In this document: positions 11,360-23,619 of the stretch, piece after piece
How the letters are laid out: each line of letters starts with the position of its first letter
Numbering within the stretch: the first letter of the stretch is position 1
NCBI GenBank assembly: GCA_047967505.1
Contig: CM106540.1
Source of the DNA: Dipteris shenzhenensis
Lineage: Eukaryota > Polypodiophyta > Polypodiopsida > Gleicheniales
Strand: one strand, 5' to 3'
Length of the DNA: 64,000 nucleotides
The notes under the pieces: generated by a model
What the model saw: only the letters and a program-made list of their open reading frames with translations
The model's database searches: none
What the model was told of the DNA's origin: nothing
Position numbers and translations under genes: made by a program

Positions 11360-14130
11360 TGGAGCGTAGTAGTCCCTTGTCATGGAAGGGGATGCCAATT
11401 TCTACAAATATCAATCCTACTATTTGAGTAGGATTGAGCTTTGCAAATGTGAAAATTAAAGGCACGAAAGGGGTCTATTGGCCTTTAATTTTCACTCACC
11501 CACAACTGCTAGTCTCTCTGCTCGAATCTGCCATCTGCTCCCTATATCCTTCTCGAATCCCAGCTTCACAACGTACGTCTGCTCAGCTCACGATCTCACA
11601 ATTCATCCATCAACAATCCTCACGATCTCACGATTCATCCATCAACAATCCTGCCCCTCCTCCTCCCCCTACTCCTCCTCCCTCTGGTCCCTTCGACGAT
11701 GCCCTTGATCTCCTCCTCCAACAGCATCATAATCTCCCCTTCGACCTCTTGGACTCTGTCGCTCTCTCCCTCCTCTGTCGCTTCGATTCCCTCTCCCTTG
11801 ATGATTCCTTGAGTCCCGCATCTCCCGCATCTTCTACACTGCTAAATAGAAGCTTTTGCCCAGAGTGCGACCTCTCCAAAGAGGAGCCGTGAGCTGCCAA
11901 GTGAACTCTCACTAGCCCTCTTTTCGTGGAAGAGGCATTGAAGCAAATGAAGCCTTGGCAAAGAATGATCCGGGCGAATTAACCCACTCCCTGGGCTCTG
12001 GGTAATCGGCGACGAAGGACTAGATGCGTTTCCAATACCAGCTGCTGCTCCCGCATCTGGCCACTACTCATAGATAGGACGATTTCTCGAACCTCAGAAT
12101 TCCAAACAGTTCGATTAGGAGCATCCCTCCATTAGTAGGTTTTTCCAGTAAACCCTGCTGGGATTGAATTCCATAAGGTTCCTTGGAGAAGTCGAAGCCT
12201 TACTCTCGGGGGTATCCCTTCTGGCTAGTGTACATCACTCGCTCGCAGCGCAGACCAAGGATCTTGTCCGAAACCTGCGGAGAGTGCTGGTGTTGCATCA
12301 CCCACGCCTAAGGAAGAAGTGAAGGAAGAGAAAACTTCAAAAGTGAAAACGAGTGTCGGCGTTACGTCAATGGAGTCAGAAGAGCCCAACGAAGACGTCT
12401 CACATCTCATTCTGTTGAGATGATATGCTTGTTATTCTGTGTGATTACCATCGAGGATCTCAAATCAACGTACGTTGTTGTGTAGTTCTCCTGCTACCCA
12501 GATTCCTCACGATCAACTCTTATGATTCTATTGCTTTGCCTCGAGGCTTTTTGCTCCTAGCTCCTACTTATCACTCTGCCTTGCCCCCTCTGTAGTTTCT
12601 CCACACAACCAGTGATCAATTCTTTGTCTCCACTAGGCAATACCTGCATGGACGCTTCCGTTGCCTCCATCAAAGCCTCCACTGGGCCATGGGATATCAG
12701 CTGTTCATGTACTTCATATGTTATAGCATTGCGAGCTGCTTATTGCAAGAAAGTGTAAACTCTATCTCATTTCACTTACTCTGTAACCTCTTCGAACATG
12801 AAATTGCAGCAAGCATAATACGTCTGCAAGGGATTGGAAGACACCATATTAATTTGAGGAGTCGAGCTGAGGCCCAGGGATGACCTTCTTGGATCAATTA
12901 AAAGACAATATACGATTCCTCTGCCGCCTGGAATCATAAGGTTAGTATCCTTTATTAAAATTTTAGTCCTGAGTTGCTTTATTTGTTAATCCTTCTCTAG
13001 CAAATATGATGTAGCAAGCAATTTCGTTCGTTCCCTCCATCGTGGAGTACTGTTCAATATTTATGGCTGTTCTTTTGTCAATCGTCTGAGAATGTTTGTA
13101 TCTTTACTCACTCTTTCCCGTAGCTTCTCCTGTTCCCGCATCACCATTGAAGGATCTTGACCATAGCGCATAGCTTCATCCTTCCCCCCCCCCCCAATGG
13201 ATTGCTCCTTTCCCCTTTCTTCCTTTCTTGCATTTTGGGGTTGGATGGAGGAGAAGAGGGGCTCTTGTTCGAGGCTGGTCGAGGGTAGTTTGGTTGGAAG
13301 GGAGGAGGAGGAAAGTGAAAAAGAAGCAGGTGCCAGAGATTTCTACAGAGGAACAGAGAAGGTGGAGATCTTGAAACAGAGGAGCTAAAGATTTCTAGGG
13401 AGGAGGAGAGGATGGAGAAGTCAATGGCAGAGAAGAAGCCAGATATTTCCGGTCAACAAAATGGCGGAGAATCCCTTCCACTGCCTCCTCCCACATCTCT
13501 TGCCTTTCCATCTCGTCCTTGTTTCCTCCTCATCCTATCTTCTTGCCCTCTCTCAAGTCTCCAATCTTCAACTCTTGCCCATCACCTTCTACTCCCTATG
13601 CAGGCCTTATGAGTCTCCACATCTACCAGCAACACAGGTTTTGCATAGTTCTTTAGCACCTCTTTCTCCTCACTTCTTTGGAAATGATGATTTAGTGAGA
13701 GAGCTGTCGTCCTCATTCTAGGAGATTATCGATTCTGTCTCAGCATCTTGGTGAGAAAAGGAGCCAGGACAGATCTTGGAAGTTGATGTATTACGAAGTA
13801 GAGACATATACTTTATACAAGAGTAAGAGGAGGGGATCAATTCATTGCTTCTAACTAGATATTGTACACTTTTGTGGTTAATAACTTGTTCTTATATGCT
13901 TAATAACTTTTCCTTGTATGCTTTCGTTGTCCAACTAGTCTCCCCAAGCCCCATCATCTCGTTAAGTAAAGCTTCAACAAGCTTTAGGTATTTTCTATTT
14001 TGAAGACTCTTGGGATTTCTTTGTATGCTATTGAAGTAATGTTGAGACTTAATTGACCTTGTAAATCTATTCTATGCCATGAGAGGACTCCTTTTCCCTT
14101 GATTTTTTTTAATGCATTTTTGTCACATTG
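11360..14130 (+). other. GC-richer stretch without a provable gene
   Basis: This interval looks more gene-like in composition than its neighbours but no gene could be assembled. The longest open stretch (about 11434-11892) has a proline run near 11645-11680 and FDDALDLLLQQHHNLP, but it has no ATG in frame. Another open piece (about 12230-12420) is Lys/Glu/Ser-rich (PKEEVKEEKTSKVK). Small ATG-initiated frames at 13197-13388 and 13412-13612 show no family features. A run of 12 C lies at 13184-13195. It may be the remains of a multi-exon gene or of a captured promoter and UTR. Confidence 0.3.
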
Positions 14131-14133
14131 GCA

Positions 14134-14896
14134 GGATGGTAAAACTAAAAACTTTTGAGAGGAGGCAGGAGAGGTGGAAGGACAAGTATCAAGATAAGTT
14201 TGCAAGTGGAATCTACACCAAATTTAGAGATTCAAAAAGAGATTGAAATTGGAGTTGAAGAGGATAAGGAGATGGAAGACTTTGCAGACACTACTATAAT
14301 TGTGGAGGAATCTTCTAAGAAGAGAAAGAAAGAGGATAAACAATTGGATGAGGAGTTTGAGCAAGAGTTTCCTGCTGCACTTGATATTGGCCAGGGGAAG
14401 GATGTTATTGAATCTCTTGCAATCAATCCTGGAAAGATTGCTTCCTTGATCCCATTATGTCATTGTGTTGTAAACACAAGAGTGAGAGGCCTACGAACTG
14501 ATATGGATAGCCTAAAGCAAGCTCTAGAGGCTGAAAAATATATTCAACAGAAGGGAATGTTTATTTTATCTACAACATTTTCGGATGGTGTTTCACAAGA
14601 GGTGACAGATGAACTTGAACAATCATTGGATTCTTGTTGGAGGGATGTAAATGCAGAGTTTGAGGCACAAATTGTTGATGATGCTGATTGGTCATTTTTA
14701 TCTCGAAAGATGTTTTTTGTATGGGAGGGGAATCACCATACTGTTGCAATGGATGTCTCTAATTGAAGAGAAATTCAAGACATCAAAGGCATGGCATATT
14801 CGAGTTTTTTTTAGCAAGTTTTATTACTCTAGAGAAAGAAACAGAAATGAAGCTAATAGCTGCTCTTCAAAGGTTCAATCTGTAAGTGCGAGTTAG
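14134..14896 (+). pseudogene. Frameshifted relic of an unrecognised gene
   Basis: An open stretch at 14155-14766 encodes a charged N-terminal part with a basic patch (SSKKRKKED). After it comes a region with VRGLRTDMDSLKQALEAE and SRKMFFVWEGNHH. At the VWEGNHH point the frame breaks: the next recognisable words (LQWMSLIEEKF, KAWHIRVFF) are one frame over. This suggests a single indel near 14745. Upstream, TTGGCAG at 14128-14134 could be an acceptor, followed by a short open frame MVKLKTFERRQERWKDKYQ in a third frame. I have a weak memory of similar VWDGNHR-type proteins in mosses and ferns but cannot name the family or a function. The intact relative is not in the window. Confidence 0.45.
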
Positions 14897-14899
14897 AAG

Positions 14900-16645
14900 A
14901 GGTTTCTTGCTTATATGTGTTACCTTTTTTCGAGCTTTTAAGGGTTTTGTGAACAATAAAAGTAGTTTTGTGAATAAAGGGATCTTATAAGCCCTAAATA
15001 TTATTGGAAAGAAATGTAATTAAATGTATATAGCATCTTTGTGGGGTAGTTTTATGACTAAAGGGTATGTGATGTTAGCAGCATCTTTATGGGGTAGAAA
15101 TGTATATAGCATCTTCTTGGGGTAGTTTTATGACTAAATGGTGTGTGATGTTATGATAAAATTGTCTACAAAATCACAATATAGGCCATGCTCAGAAAAA
15201 TGTGCTCAGACCAAGACACTCAGAGAAAAGACGTATCCATCTTTTTCTTGAGATGAGTATTTTTATCAAAATCTATTATGGAGATATTTGTGTCCTAAGG
15301 AAATTGGCAAGATACATCCTAAACCACTTGTCTTATCAATGTAGCTATGAAATAATAAATATATTTGAGATGGATTAAACAAAGTGATCTATAAGATCTT
15401 GTGGTGGCCAAGTAGTCTTATGTGACAATAGCCACCTCTTTTGGTTTGGTCCTTAAACACTAACCTTTTCAAACTCCCACCATTTTAATATGATAGGGTA
15501 GACTTGTTTGGGTTGACTTCATTTGGATAGATGTACTCCTTCACACCATAATACAGGCATGCACCATCTCTTTTGGTTTGTCCTTAAACACCAACCTTCT
15601 TAAATCTCCACCACTGTAAGATGAGAGGGTAGACTTGTTTGGGTTGACTTCATTTGGGTAGATGTGCTACTCCTTCACACCATAATATGGACATGCATCC
15701 ATCAAAATCTCCCTTTAGGAAAATCATTAGCTCCCACACAAATCTTAATGTGGTTGATACATAAGGCATTCACTAAGGATACATGGACATCACTCTCCGT
15801 ATAGTAATGCTCTAGCATAAATACATCTAAAGTCGTGTCACAACTTGATGGGTTAGGCTGAAGTCTATAAGCATTTTGTAGTAGCACACATTCTTTTATT
15901 TGAGTCTCTTGACATATTAAGGCTTGCAAATCTCAAATCTTTTCCTCTTAATCCTGAAGTTAGGGTTCTTAGCCACAAATCTCAAGTAGATCTCCATCTA
16001 CTCATATGACAAAATGGAAAATTTTATTGTCAACCGTTACTCCAAGGCCATTCACTAAACATGCATTATCCTTTTTTCAAATTATATGGAAGCTTAAGGA
16101 AAAGGAACTTCCAACAAAATTAGGATAGTAACACTATAAGGAAAGATACAATATATGCAACCATCAACCTAAGATGACTAGTTTGGCTAGCAAGTTGTTT
16201 GGGTTGCTAGGGCCATCTCATTTCATGTTTCAACCCTTGGGTTGGTTCCTTTATCAAGCATGTCAATCGGATGGGCAACAATTTAGCTAGGTTGGTCGGT
16301 TAGAAAAGACCAACAATGTAGCCACGTTCCAAACTATTGGCACTAGACAAGGTCAACAAGCTTGTTTTTTCAACTATCGAGTTTGGTTCTTAGGATGGAT
16401 GGCTAGCAAGCTATTTAGATTGGTTGGCTAGCTACCTTGCTAGTATAACAACCAAGCTAGGCTAGTTTAATAAAAATGAACCTGGTGACTATAACAAGAA
16501 GCTTGTTTTTTGGGCTCATATATTAGTCCCAAAAATGTTAGGTTGGCTTGATAGGATCAACAAACTTGTTGTGCCAACCACTGGTCTAGTTCTCAAACCA
16601 ACCCAACTAGGTAGTTGTGGATGGATTATAATCTATTATTGGCCA
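14900..16645. repeat. AT-rich DNA with small tandem duplications
   Basis: A partial duplication at about 15020-15085 and 15098-15155 shares GTATATAGCATCTT and GGGGTAGTTTTATGACTAAA. A second one, with a unit near 130 bp, covers about 15430-15563 and 15564-15695. It shares CACCTCTTTTGGTTTG and GGGTAGACTTGTTTGGGTTG. From 16180 to 16620 short degenerate words such as GGTTGGCTAGCAAG recur. No gene was recognised. Confidence 0.7.
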
Positions 16646-16649
16646 AATC

Positions 16650-18140
16650 AGAATCTATGAGGTCATCCTCCTATCAGATCGGAAGCCTCATCCCCAAAAG
16701 GCGAAGTGCCTCGGAGCACAAAAAATAGCCTAGGGATTCCTCTACAAAGAGGAATAGATAGGGGGCCAAAGGAAAGCCCCGTCTCACTAATCAAGAAAGA
16801 GGAAAGGCCCCTCTTGTATGACCCTCTTGTATGATCTCCAATAATCACCTAGCTGGAGCTACTTGCGTAGAGAGTTGAAACCCCTTGGATCCATCTCTCT
16901 CTTTAAGAAGGACCACTCCACCTTGTCGTATGTCTTCTTGAAGTCAAGAAGGAGAATGGCTAGAGGCTATGACTAGTCCACTACCTCCCAAAAAGTGAAT
17001 ATATTATCTAGGATACTGTGCTCCTAGACAAAATCGATTTGTGTCTCGTGAATGATGTCTAGTAAATGAGGTCTCAGACACAGGCTCAAGACCTTGGCCA
17101 AGATCTTGTAAGCCGTGTCAAGAAGGGTGATTGGCCTCCACTAACAAATATCCAATTTATCTCCTATGGAGTAGAACCCAATCCCCTATATAGAATTTGT
17201 CTAGGCGCTGCAGCAACCCATTGTGATTCCTCTATCCAAAGGAGAACTGTAGACTACCCAGAACCTTGGTAAACTTAGGCACTCACCATGGATCCCTCCC
17301 GCCACGCTGATGGTCACAAAAATGAACTTCTCCCAAGTGCTCGTCTCCCCAAGATGGTATCTATATGAAAGAGGCTCCTGCCTGCTTATCCTCCATGAAC
17401 TCTAGGTTGCTAAAGTCTTCTTGAACAATCCAAGAGTTTACCTTTAGCAAGAAATCTCTGAGGCATCACCAGCAGGTCGGACGATGCTATCTGCAAGCGA
17501 GAGAATACACATTCACAATACCAATCTGGGCCTCATTTACATGAAGGCCATACTATGCGATTGGTATGAGCTCACCGTTTGTGAATATCTCTTGGGCCAC
17601 TGCCTGGGACAGTGAAATGCATATCCCTCCACTCCTACCAACTACTAGGGACCACACCTCTGGGCCCTCCCAGAGAGGAGATGGTGTCTGCTTGTGATGT
17701 CTGCTACTAAGAACATGTAATCTAGGAATCAAGAGGATGTCAACTGGTCTACCTACCAAAGCTCGTTGCAATTCATGATGAAGAATTAGGTACTGTGGTT
17801 GACTACACACATGTTCATGAAGCCCATGCATGTTCCAATTCACTACTATTGTCAAGCTCATGGGGAGATGGCAAGGCTTGCCTATGCATGGGAGCCTACT
17901 CAAGGAAACCAATGTTGAGACAGTATGTTCATCCATGTTCTCTTCTAAAAGTATAGGATTGATGATATTCTTTGCAATTGTCTCCATTTTTGGTGTTATG
18001 TTTTCTTCTATACCTCCTGTATCCATCGCGTTGTTGATAATCCCCGTTTTGGGTGGTATGTTGTCCTCTACATTTGATGTCTCCATATCCTTCCATGCAT
18101 CATTGGTTCCTGTGGAAGTTGAGGATAATAGAAATATTTT
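16650..18140 (-). pseudogene. L1-type LINE ORF2 relic: endonuclease and RT
   Basis: The minus strand carries recognisable LINE ORF2 pieces in order. From 17864 down, MSLTIVVNWNMHGLHEH and later LLIPRLHVL and SGGICISLSQ fit the start and middle of an APE-type endonuclease. From about 17140, WRPITLLDTAYKILAKVL and then HSILDNIFTFWEVV and LDFKKTYDKVEWSFL (near 16920) fit the palm region of L1-clade RT. Near 16780-16712, VRRGFPLAPYLFLFVEESLG matches the usual RQGCPLAPYLF block. Stops (for example in FV*EHS near 17030) and frameshifts are present, and much between the endonuclease and RT is lost. No target duplication or poly(A) tail was identified. Confidence 0.75.
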
Positions 18141-18189
18141 GATTCTTTAGATTGTATTCAACTTGAATGTCAAAGCACAAAAGCATACA

Positions 18190-18835
18190 AAACCAATAAA
18201 GAACTATAAAGTATGACCATTTCCATCATCATCACTCATTCCATTGTCTTTTTGGGGAATGGCACTAATGCCAATCTCTCTAAAGGTCCATAGAGAATGA
18301 AAATAGTGCAAATTTTCTCTCTCAACTCATAAAGAGAATGGCACTAGTGCCATTCTTCTCTTGGGGTGGTGCTAGTGCCATTTTACGTATAAGGTTATGG
18401 AGAATGCCAATAGTGCCTTTCTCTATATCCTCATTGGGAGGAAAGAATACCACTAGTGCCTCTCCCCATGTCCTAAAAGAAATGTACAATGCATGATCTG
18501 AAAGCATAGATATTGTATTCTCTTTGTTACAATCAAACCACACAAGTTGACAAAGGAAAATAAAATATCCATAACCCCACAGAGTGAATGACACAAGTGC
18601 CATTCTCCAAATGATGACATAAAGAATTCCTATAATCTTATTAGGAGAATGAAACCAGTGCCTTTCCAAAGGCTCCAATAGATTTATAGAAAGCACCCAA
18701 ATCTAAACTTTGATAGAATAGTTAATACTATACAATCTCTGGAATGCTTTCAACTAACATAGATTCAAGAAAGGAGCATAATAGTATTACCATTTCTACA
18801 TAACCTCAAAGAGAGAATGGCACTATACTTCAGCG
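18190..18835. repeat. Cluster of palindromic GGCACTAGTGCC-type motifs
   Basis: At least eight variants of a 12-bp self-complementary core occur: near 18261, 18300, 18340 (perfect GGCACTAGTGCC), 18368, 18405, 18449, 18590 and 18651. Many sit in GAATG-core-ATTCTC, which lengthens the palindrome. Spacing is irregular (about 28 to 140 bp). The cluster lies between the LINE endonuclease and ORF1 pieces. Confidence 0.75.
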
Positions 18836-18849
18836 GCTTCCTTGGTGGG

Positions 18850-20900
18850 TTTGGAGGGAGAGTAAATTGTATCCATGTGCTGACAAAGCCACCACTGGCT
18901 CAATCCCTACCTTCCTTTCCCAATACTGCATGAATGAAACATCCATGCCACAGAGCTCCTTGCATTGCTAGACCGTCTAGTAGTGGGGTTCTGTGAGGAC
19001 AGCCTCCGGAGGCAAGCTAATCACTACAACTACCAAACCTTAGCCTAGATTTGTTGGGGGGAAGGCTAATCAGTCATTCATCATCTGGTAAACCTAATGC
19101 TCCATCACTCTGTCGAAAAGCTCTAGAGTCCACTTCTCTACCCTTGTGGAGGCAAAATATAGAATCCAAACTGGGTGAGTGCGGGACTCTACCACACTAA
19201 TACCCCCTTTTTGGGACTATAAGATCATTTTGGTCATCTCCAAGGGCATGGGGTACAAATCTAGGATCTCTCATCAACCATCAAAACTCTCTCATCAAAG
19301 GCCTGCCCACACATGTGGGGGCCTAAGAACTGAGCATCTATAACCCCCCTCTAGAGGTATGAGAAGAAGAGGTTGAACCTTGCGTGCACATGTGGCCGGC
19401 CTACTATTCAACGAGGTGGCTTTTGCCTTGCCCTTGCTCATAGATGCAAGGTCCGTGACGGAAACAGGGGAGGTGCAGGAGGAAGAGGCTCCAGATGACA
19501 CTACTTGTTGAGGAGAAGGAGCGAGGGGTGGAGGGGGGGCAAGTGGTTAGGGTAATCATGAAAGGAGGGGCAAAAGAAGGAGACAGGGGAAGGGAAGCCA
19601 TAAAGGGGAGAAGCGGGTCTAGGGGGGTGGGGGTGAAGGATCAAGAGGAGGCAAGGGTAGCTGAGTGGTATCCGTCACACTACGAGAGTTGAAGGATGTT
19701 GTGGTGGGGGCTGTTGGGCTCTCTAAGCCTCCTCCTCCATGCTCAAGGGAGGATGAGGCAGGGGGGATTTGGGACTTGAAGCTCTAAAGTCCTTGGGTAG
19801 TTAACTATTCCTACTACGATGGAGGACGTTGTGGGTCCAAAGACTCATCTCCGAAGGGACCTAGAGAATGTCTTGAGGTCGAAGGCGTCGTCTCCAGATC
19901 ACATGATACACTTGCCTGGGGGCCTCCAACCTATGGATCTCTTTAGGACTGCACCACCTCCTGTGCTCTCCTCTTATGATTGGCCCATTGTCATTCGGTC
20001 TTCTTGGCCCATTTACTCTGCTTCTTCTTCCCACTTTGGTCCACCTTCCCTTGGAAGCCTCGACCCACAGAGTCTTGGACTCTGGTTGTGGTTGAGACCA
20101 CCACTGAGTCTGTCTTGGAGGTCATCAGCTCTTGGTCTCCTATGTGTCACCATTTTGTCCCTGCATCTCCTATGTGGAGGGGTGGCCTCTCATGCAATAT
20201 TTGGCAACGTGCCCCTTCTGGGCTGCACGTCAAACACTGGCCTAGTAAATCGGAGACCTCTTGTCTCTATTGAAGGGTACCTCTCTCAAGAGTCTCCAAG
20301 AGGATCACCTCTGGGAGGGCATCAGGTCTCTCTATAGCCAACCAGAGGTAAGGAATCCCATCATCTGTGACAACATCCACCTCTAACTCTGAGGGATACT
20401 CCAGAACTTTGCCAAAAGCTCATCCGATAGAGGGAAGAATGGTCATGTACTCCGTTGGAAGCCCTGGGAAGCGAAGCATCACCAAAAAGTAGGGGCATGG
20501 TGGGTCGACGAGTTCATGTCCTCCACCATGAATCCGTGATACTGAGGGATGAGATACAACAAATGAGGGCTAGGAGAATAGGGATCTTGATTCCTCTCCA
20601 TGAAGTATCTAAGGAGCCAAGATGGAGGAGGAAAATGCCTCGTCCATAGATGGTGACCTCTTGAATGTGGTTGCTATCTACTTATGCTAGGCTAGCCTGG
20701 ATCGAATCCATGATCTGCCTCCTTGAGGGAGTGAGGCCAACTATCCTGCCAATAACTACCCTATCCTATAATAATTTTTTCACTGCTTGTTGCACCTACT
20801 GCTTGTCAGTCTCAATGACAGGAGAATTTTGACAATTGGGGGAGTCAAGGGTGCTACCCCATCCCTCTAGCCAGACTTGGGGTCACCACCAAAATCCAAT
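18850..20900 (-). pseudogene. L1-type LINE ORF1 relic: DUF4283-like plus zinc knuckle
   Basis: On the minus strand from about 20800, DRVVIGRIVGLTPSRRQIMD and YGRGIFLLHLGS fit the start of a DUF4283-type nucleic-acid-binding domain of plant LINE ORF1. Further on, FGKVLEYPSELEVD and DGIPYLWLAIERPDALPEVI continue it (about 20430-20300). A zinc knuckle follows at about 20245-20190, but its C-x2-C half and its G-H-x4-C half lie in different frames. Downstream to about 18850 only a Pro/Ser-rich frame (near 19500) and low-complexity remain. With the ORF2 relic this gives the usual ORF1-then-ORF2 order. Confidence 0.65.
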
Positions 20901-23428
20901 AACCAAGGAAACCAAAAAAACTACATCGCCCACTAAGAAAGAGAGGGAAATTGAGGGAGGAAGAGAACAAAGAAGGCCCTGGCATTGATGCTTGTGCCTA
21001 ATAGGAGAAAGAAGAAAGCTCCCCAAGATACAAGAGAATCGCCCACCAAAGCTGATAATAAGTACTGCTGAATCCTCATAAGGTGAGTACTGCTGATAAG
21101 AAGTAATGTTGAATCTTTATAAGATGAGTCAATAGAGTGTAATCCAAATGGGAAAGGATAAACCTGAGTGAAAGGACAACCCTAAGTACTTCTAGGAAAA
21201 TGAATAGCCCTTGAAGGCAACACACATGACCACTAAGTACTTCTAGGAAAATGAATAGCCCTTGAAGGCAGCACACATGACCACTATGTAAGATGGAGGT
21301 TGGCTGAACACCCAATGCTAGCCTTGAGGTGCCTGGGGTCTCACTATGAAGATCAACTTGTCATCCAAGATCAACTTGCAAAGAGGGCTACCAACTTGAG
21401 GTGGAGCACCAATGAGAGAAGGGGGTAGCCTATCGTACCCCCATGTAGAGCTTGCAAAGGAGAAAATGCCTTGCTCATTCAGTGGGTAGAGCCAGGATGT
21501 TCGAATAATCCTTCGCAGTCAGTGCGGCAGGCTAGGCCGAAAGGAAATTGACAATGAGAGCAATTTGGAGGCATTGGAGGTGCAATAGGAGAGTCGACAG
21601 ATGCGAATGAAGTGCCCTCTTGGAACACAGATGGAGTTAGCGTGCACAACCCCGGAGCGGCACAAAATGAGGAAAGGCTCAAGCCGATAGTGTGGAGGTG
21701 AAGGAGAAGCACGGGGGGTTGAGGAAGCAGAGGGGGCAGGTGCAGCTCATAGGTTTGTGAGCTAGCTCCGATCTATGCAACTAGGACTTGGAAGCTATGG
21801 AGCCAAATCTGGACCCAAGGCCCATCAAGAGGCAAAGTATCCAATGAAGGAATTAGGAAGCCATAAGGTTAATTATCCCTTGTTTCAATTTCTACGAAGG
21901 GTGCGCTCAACACACGATATCAAACCATCCAAAAAATGATACTCAAAAACCCAAAATCAATATTGCAAACCATGAACAACAATCCAACGAGATAAAATGC
22001 CAAAAAATATAGAATTCCTAGATACAACAAGAGACACTTTTTTCCTTTAAACTCTTTTTTGCCAAAAAGAAGTATTTAGGTTGCTCATTTGATAGTCAAA
22101 AGTTTTTACAACATTGCTCTACCTCACATTTCCATCATAAGGCAAAAAAATAGAACTATTGCCATAGAAACAAGAACCCAATGAGAAATTCTCGACACTT
22201 TTTTCCCTTGCTCTTTCTTGGCAAAAGATGCATATTTATATTCCTCCATTGATACCAAATTTTATTTACAATGGCATTATAGCCAACATATCCATGAAAA
22301 GACAACATCCGGCCATGGATAGACAAGGATTTTTTTTAATATTACAATGACATTGTAGGCCACATATCCATGATAAGGCAAAAAGAGAGCTTCAATTCAC
22401 TAAGCATGCACCCACTAGCAAATCATAACTAGAGCAACACACAGAGGGATAAAATCTCACAGCTAGGACTATACATATAAAAGCTCCACATAAGTGGAGA
22501 CATCCTCAAAATAGCAAACAACTTCCCAAATAGAGTAGTATACAGTAACATAGAAAAAAAATCTCTTAAATTTCCTACTTTAGCAGTCTTAAAAAAATCG
22601 CTAGGTGCTTCTGCAACACTTCAAAAGTCCCATGAATTCAAGGAGTTGTGCAACAACAACCAAAGCCACATCCAATTTCATTTTCTTAGCTAACTCATCA
22701 ATTTGTTCATTGCACTCATGCAATAGATTTTGCCTTTGCTGTGGCTACATTCAAGAAATTAAAATTAGTGCAAATACATGAACCATATACAATCATACTC
22801 CATTGAAGCAAGAAAAAACAAAGGATCTCACTTGTCCATAGACTCCAATCCCCATACAACCCTATAGTCTATCCACCAATAAAATCATTTTCTAACTCAA
22901 CTTTAAACCCATTGATAATAAAAAAGATGAGCTATATCCTTAGAAATATCAATCCATGCTACATTTGAAAACCTTCTTTGCACATTCTCTAGTTGTCACA
23001 TCTCTTAGGTATCTCTTATTAAATCCTTGAAAAACACTTTGCTACACACAAAAAGAAGGGAACCAAAAGAAAATCAATGGCACCCTGATAGTCAATGCAG
23101 TTTTTGTATATTGCAAAGTAGAAAATCAAATGTGGAATCTCACATTTTTCCTTACTTATATCATATCTACATAGGCCCAAATCATGGCTCTCAATGAATA
23201 GTAATCACCAATCCTCTATATGTCTATTCATAGGATTTCTACAAACATTAACTGAGAGTCTTGACAAACCACTCCTTCATAGCTCATTCCTCCACTGTCC
23301 AAAAAAAGGTGTTGCATGGCCTCACTCCCTGTTACCTTCTCTTACACTCCTTTGCCATAGCAACGATTCTAATTGCAAATACCTGAAGAAAACTTGGTTT
23401 AAGAAGCAATGGCAAGGAAGTAGTACCT
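20900..23428. other. AT-rich intergenic DNA with a short tandem duplication
   Basis: A 51-bp unit beginning AAGTACTTCTAGGAAAATGA occurs twice, at about 21184-21234 and 21235-21285. Around 21058-21130 the words GTACTGCTGAAT-CT-ATAAG-TGAGT also recur. From 22000 to 22400 weak repeats of GACACTTTTTTCC and CATATCCATGA-AAG appear. No exon or RNA gene was recognised. Confidence 0.6.
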
Positions 23429-23612
23429 ACTCAAAATGATCTCAGGCAAAGAGTCATTCAATAGTGCCATGATAGCCCATGTGCGGGATATCCAGGAGTT
23501 GAGAAGACGTATGATCTCGTGAAACGAGATTTCTTTTTACCAAAAATGAAGAAACATATTCATGAATATGTTACACGTTGTTTTTCATGTCAAGTGAGTA
23601 AGGCAAACTAGA
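23428..23612 (+). pseudogene. Gypsy integrase scrap (zinc-binding region)
   Basis: The plus strand encodes CHDSPCAGYPGVEKTYDLVK and then FFLPKMKKHIHEYVTRCFSC, ending QVSKAN before a stop. This is the HHCC zinc-binding N-terminal region of a Ty3/gypsy integrase. It closely matches the integrase start near 36610-36450 of the gypsy element on the other strand. Only this fragment is present, with no LTR nearby. It has a stop (TAG) one codon before the shared CHDSPC word. Confidence 0.9.
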
Positions 23613-23619
23613 TCCATCT

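Noticed and set aside
10500-11490. CRISPR-like array
   Set aside because: Units are not separated by unique spacers, orientation flips, and the DNA is plainly eukaryotic.
11434-11892. 152-codon frame with a proline run
   Set aside because: It lacks an ATG in frame and has no recognisable domain. It is described only as part of a possible relic region.
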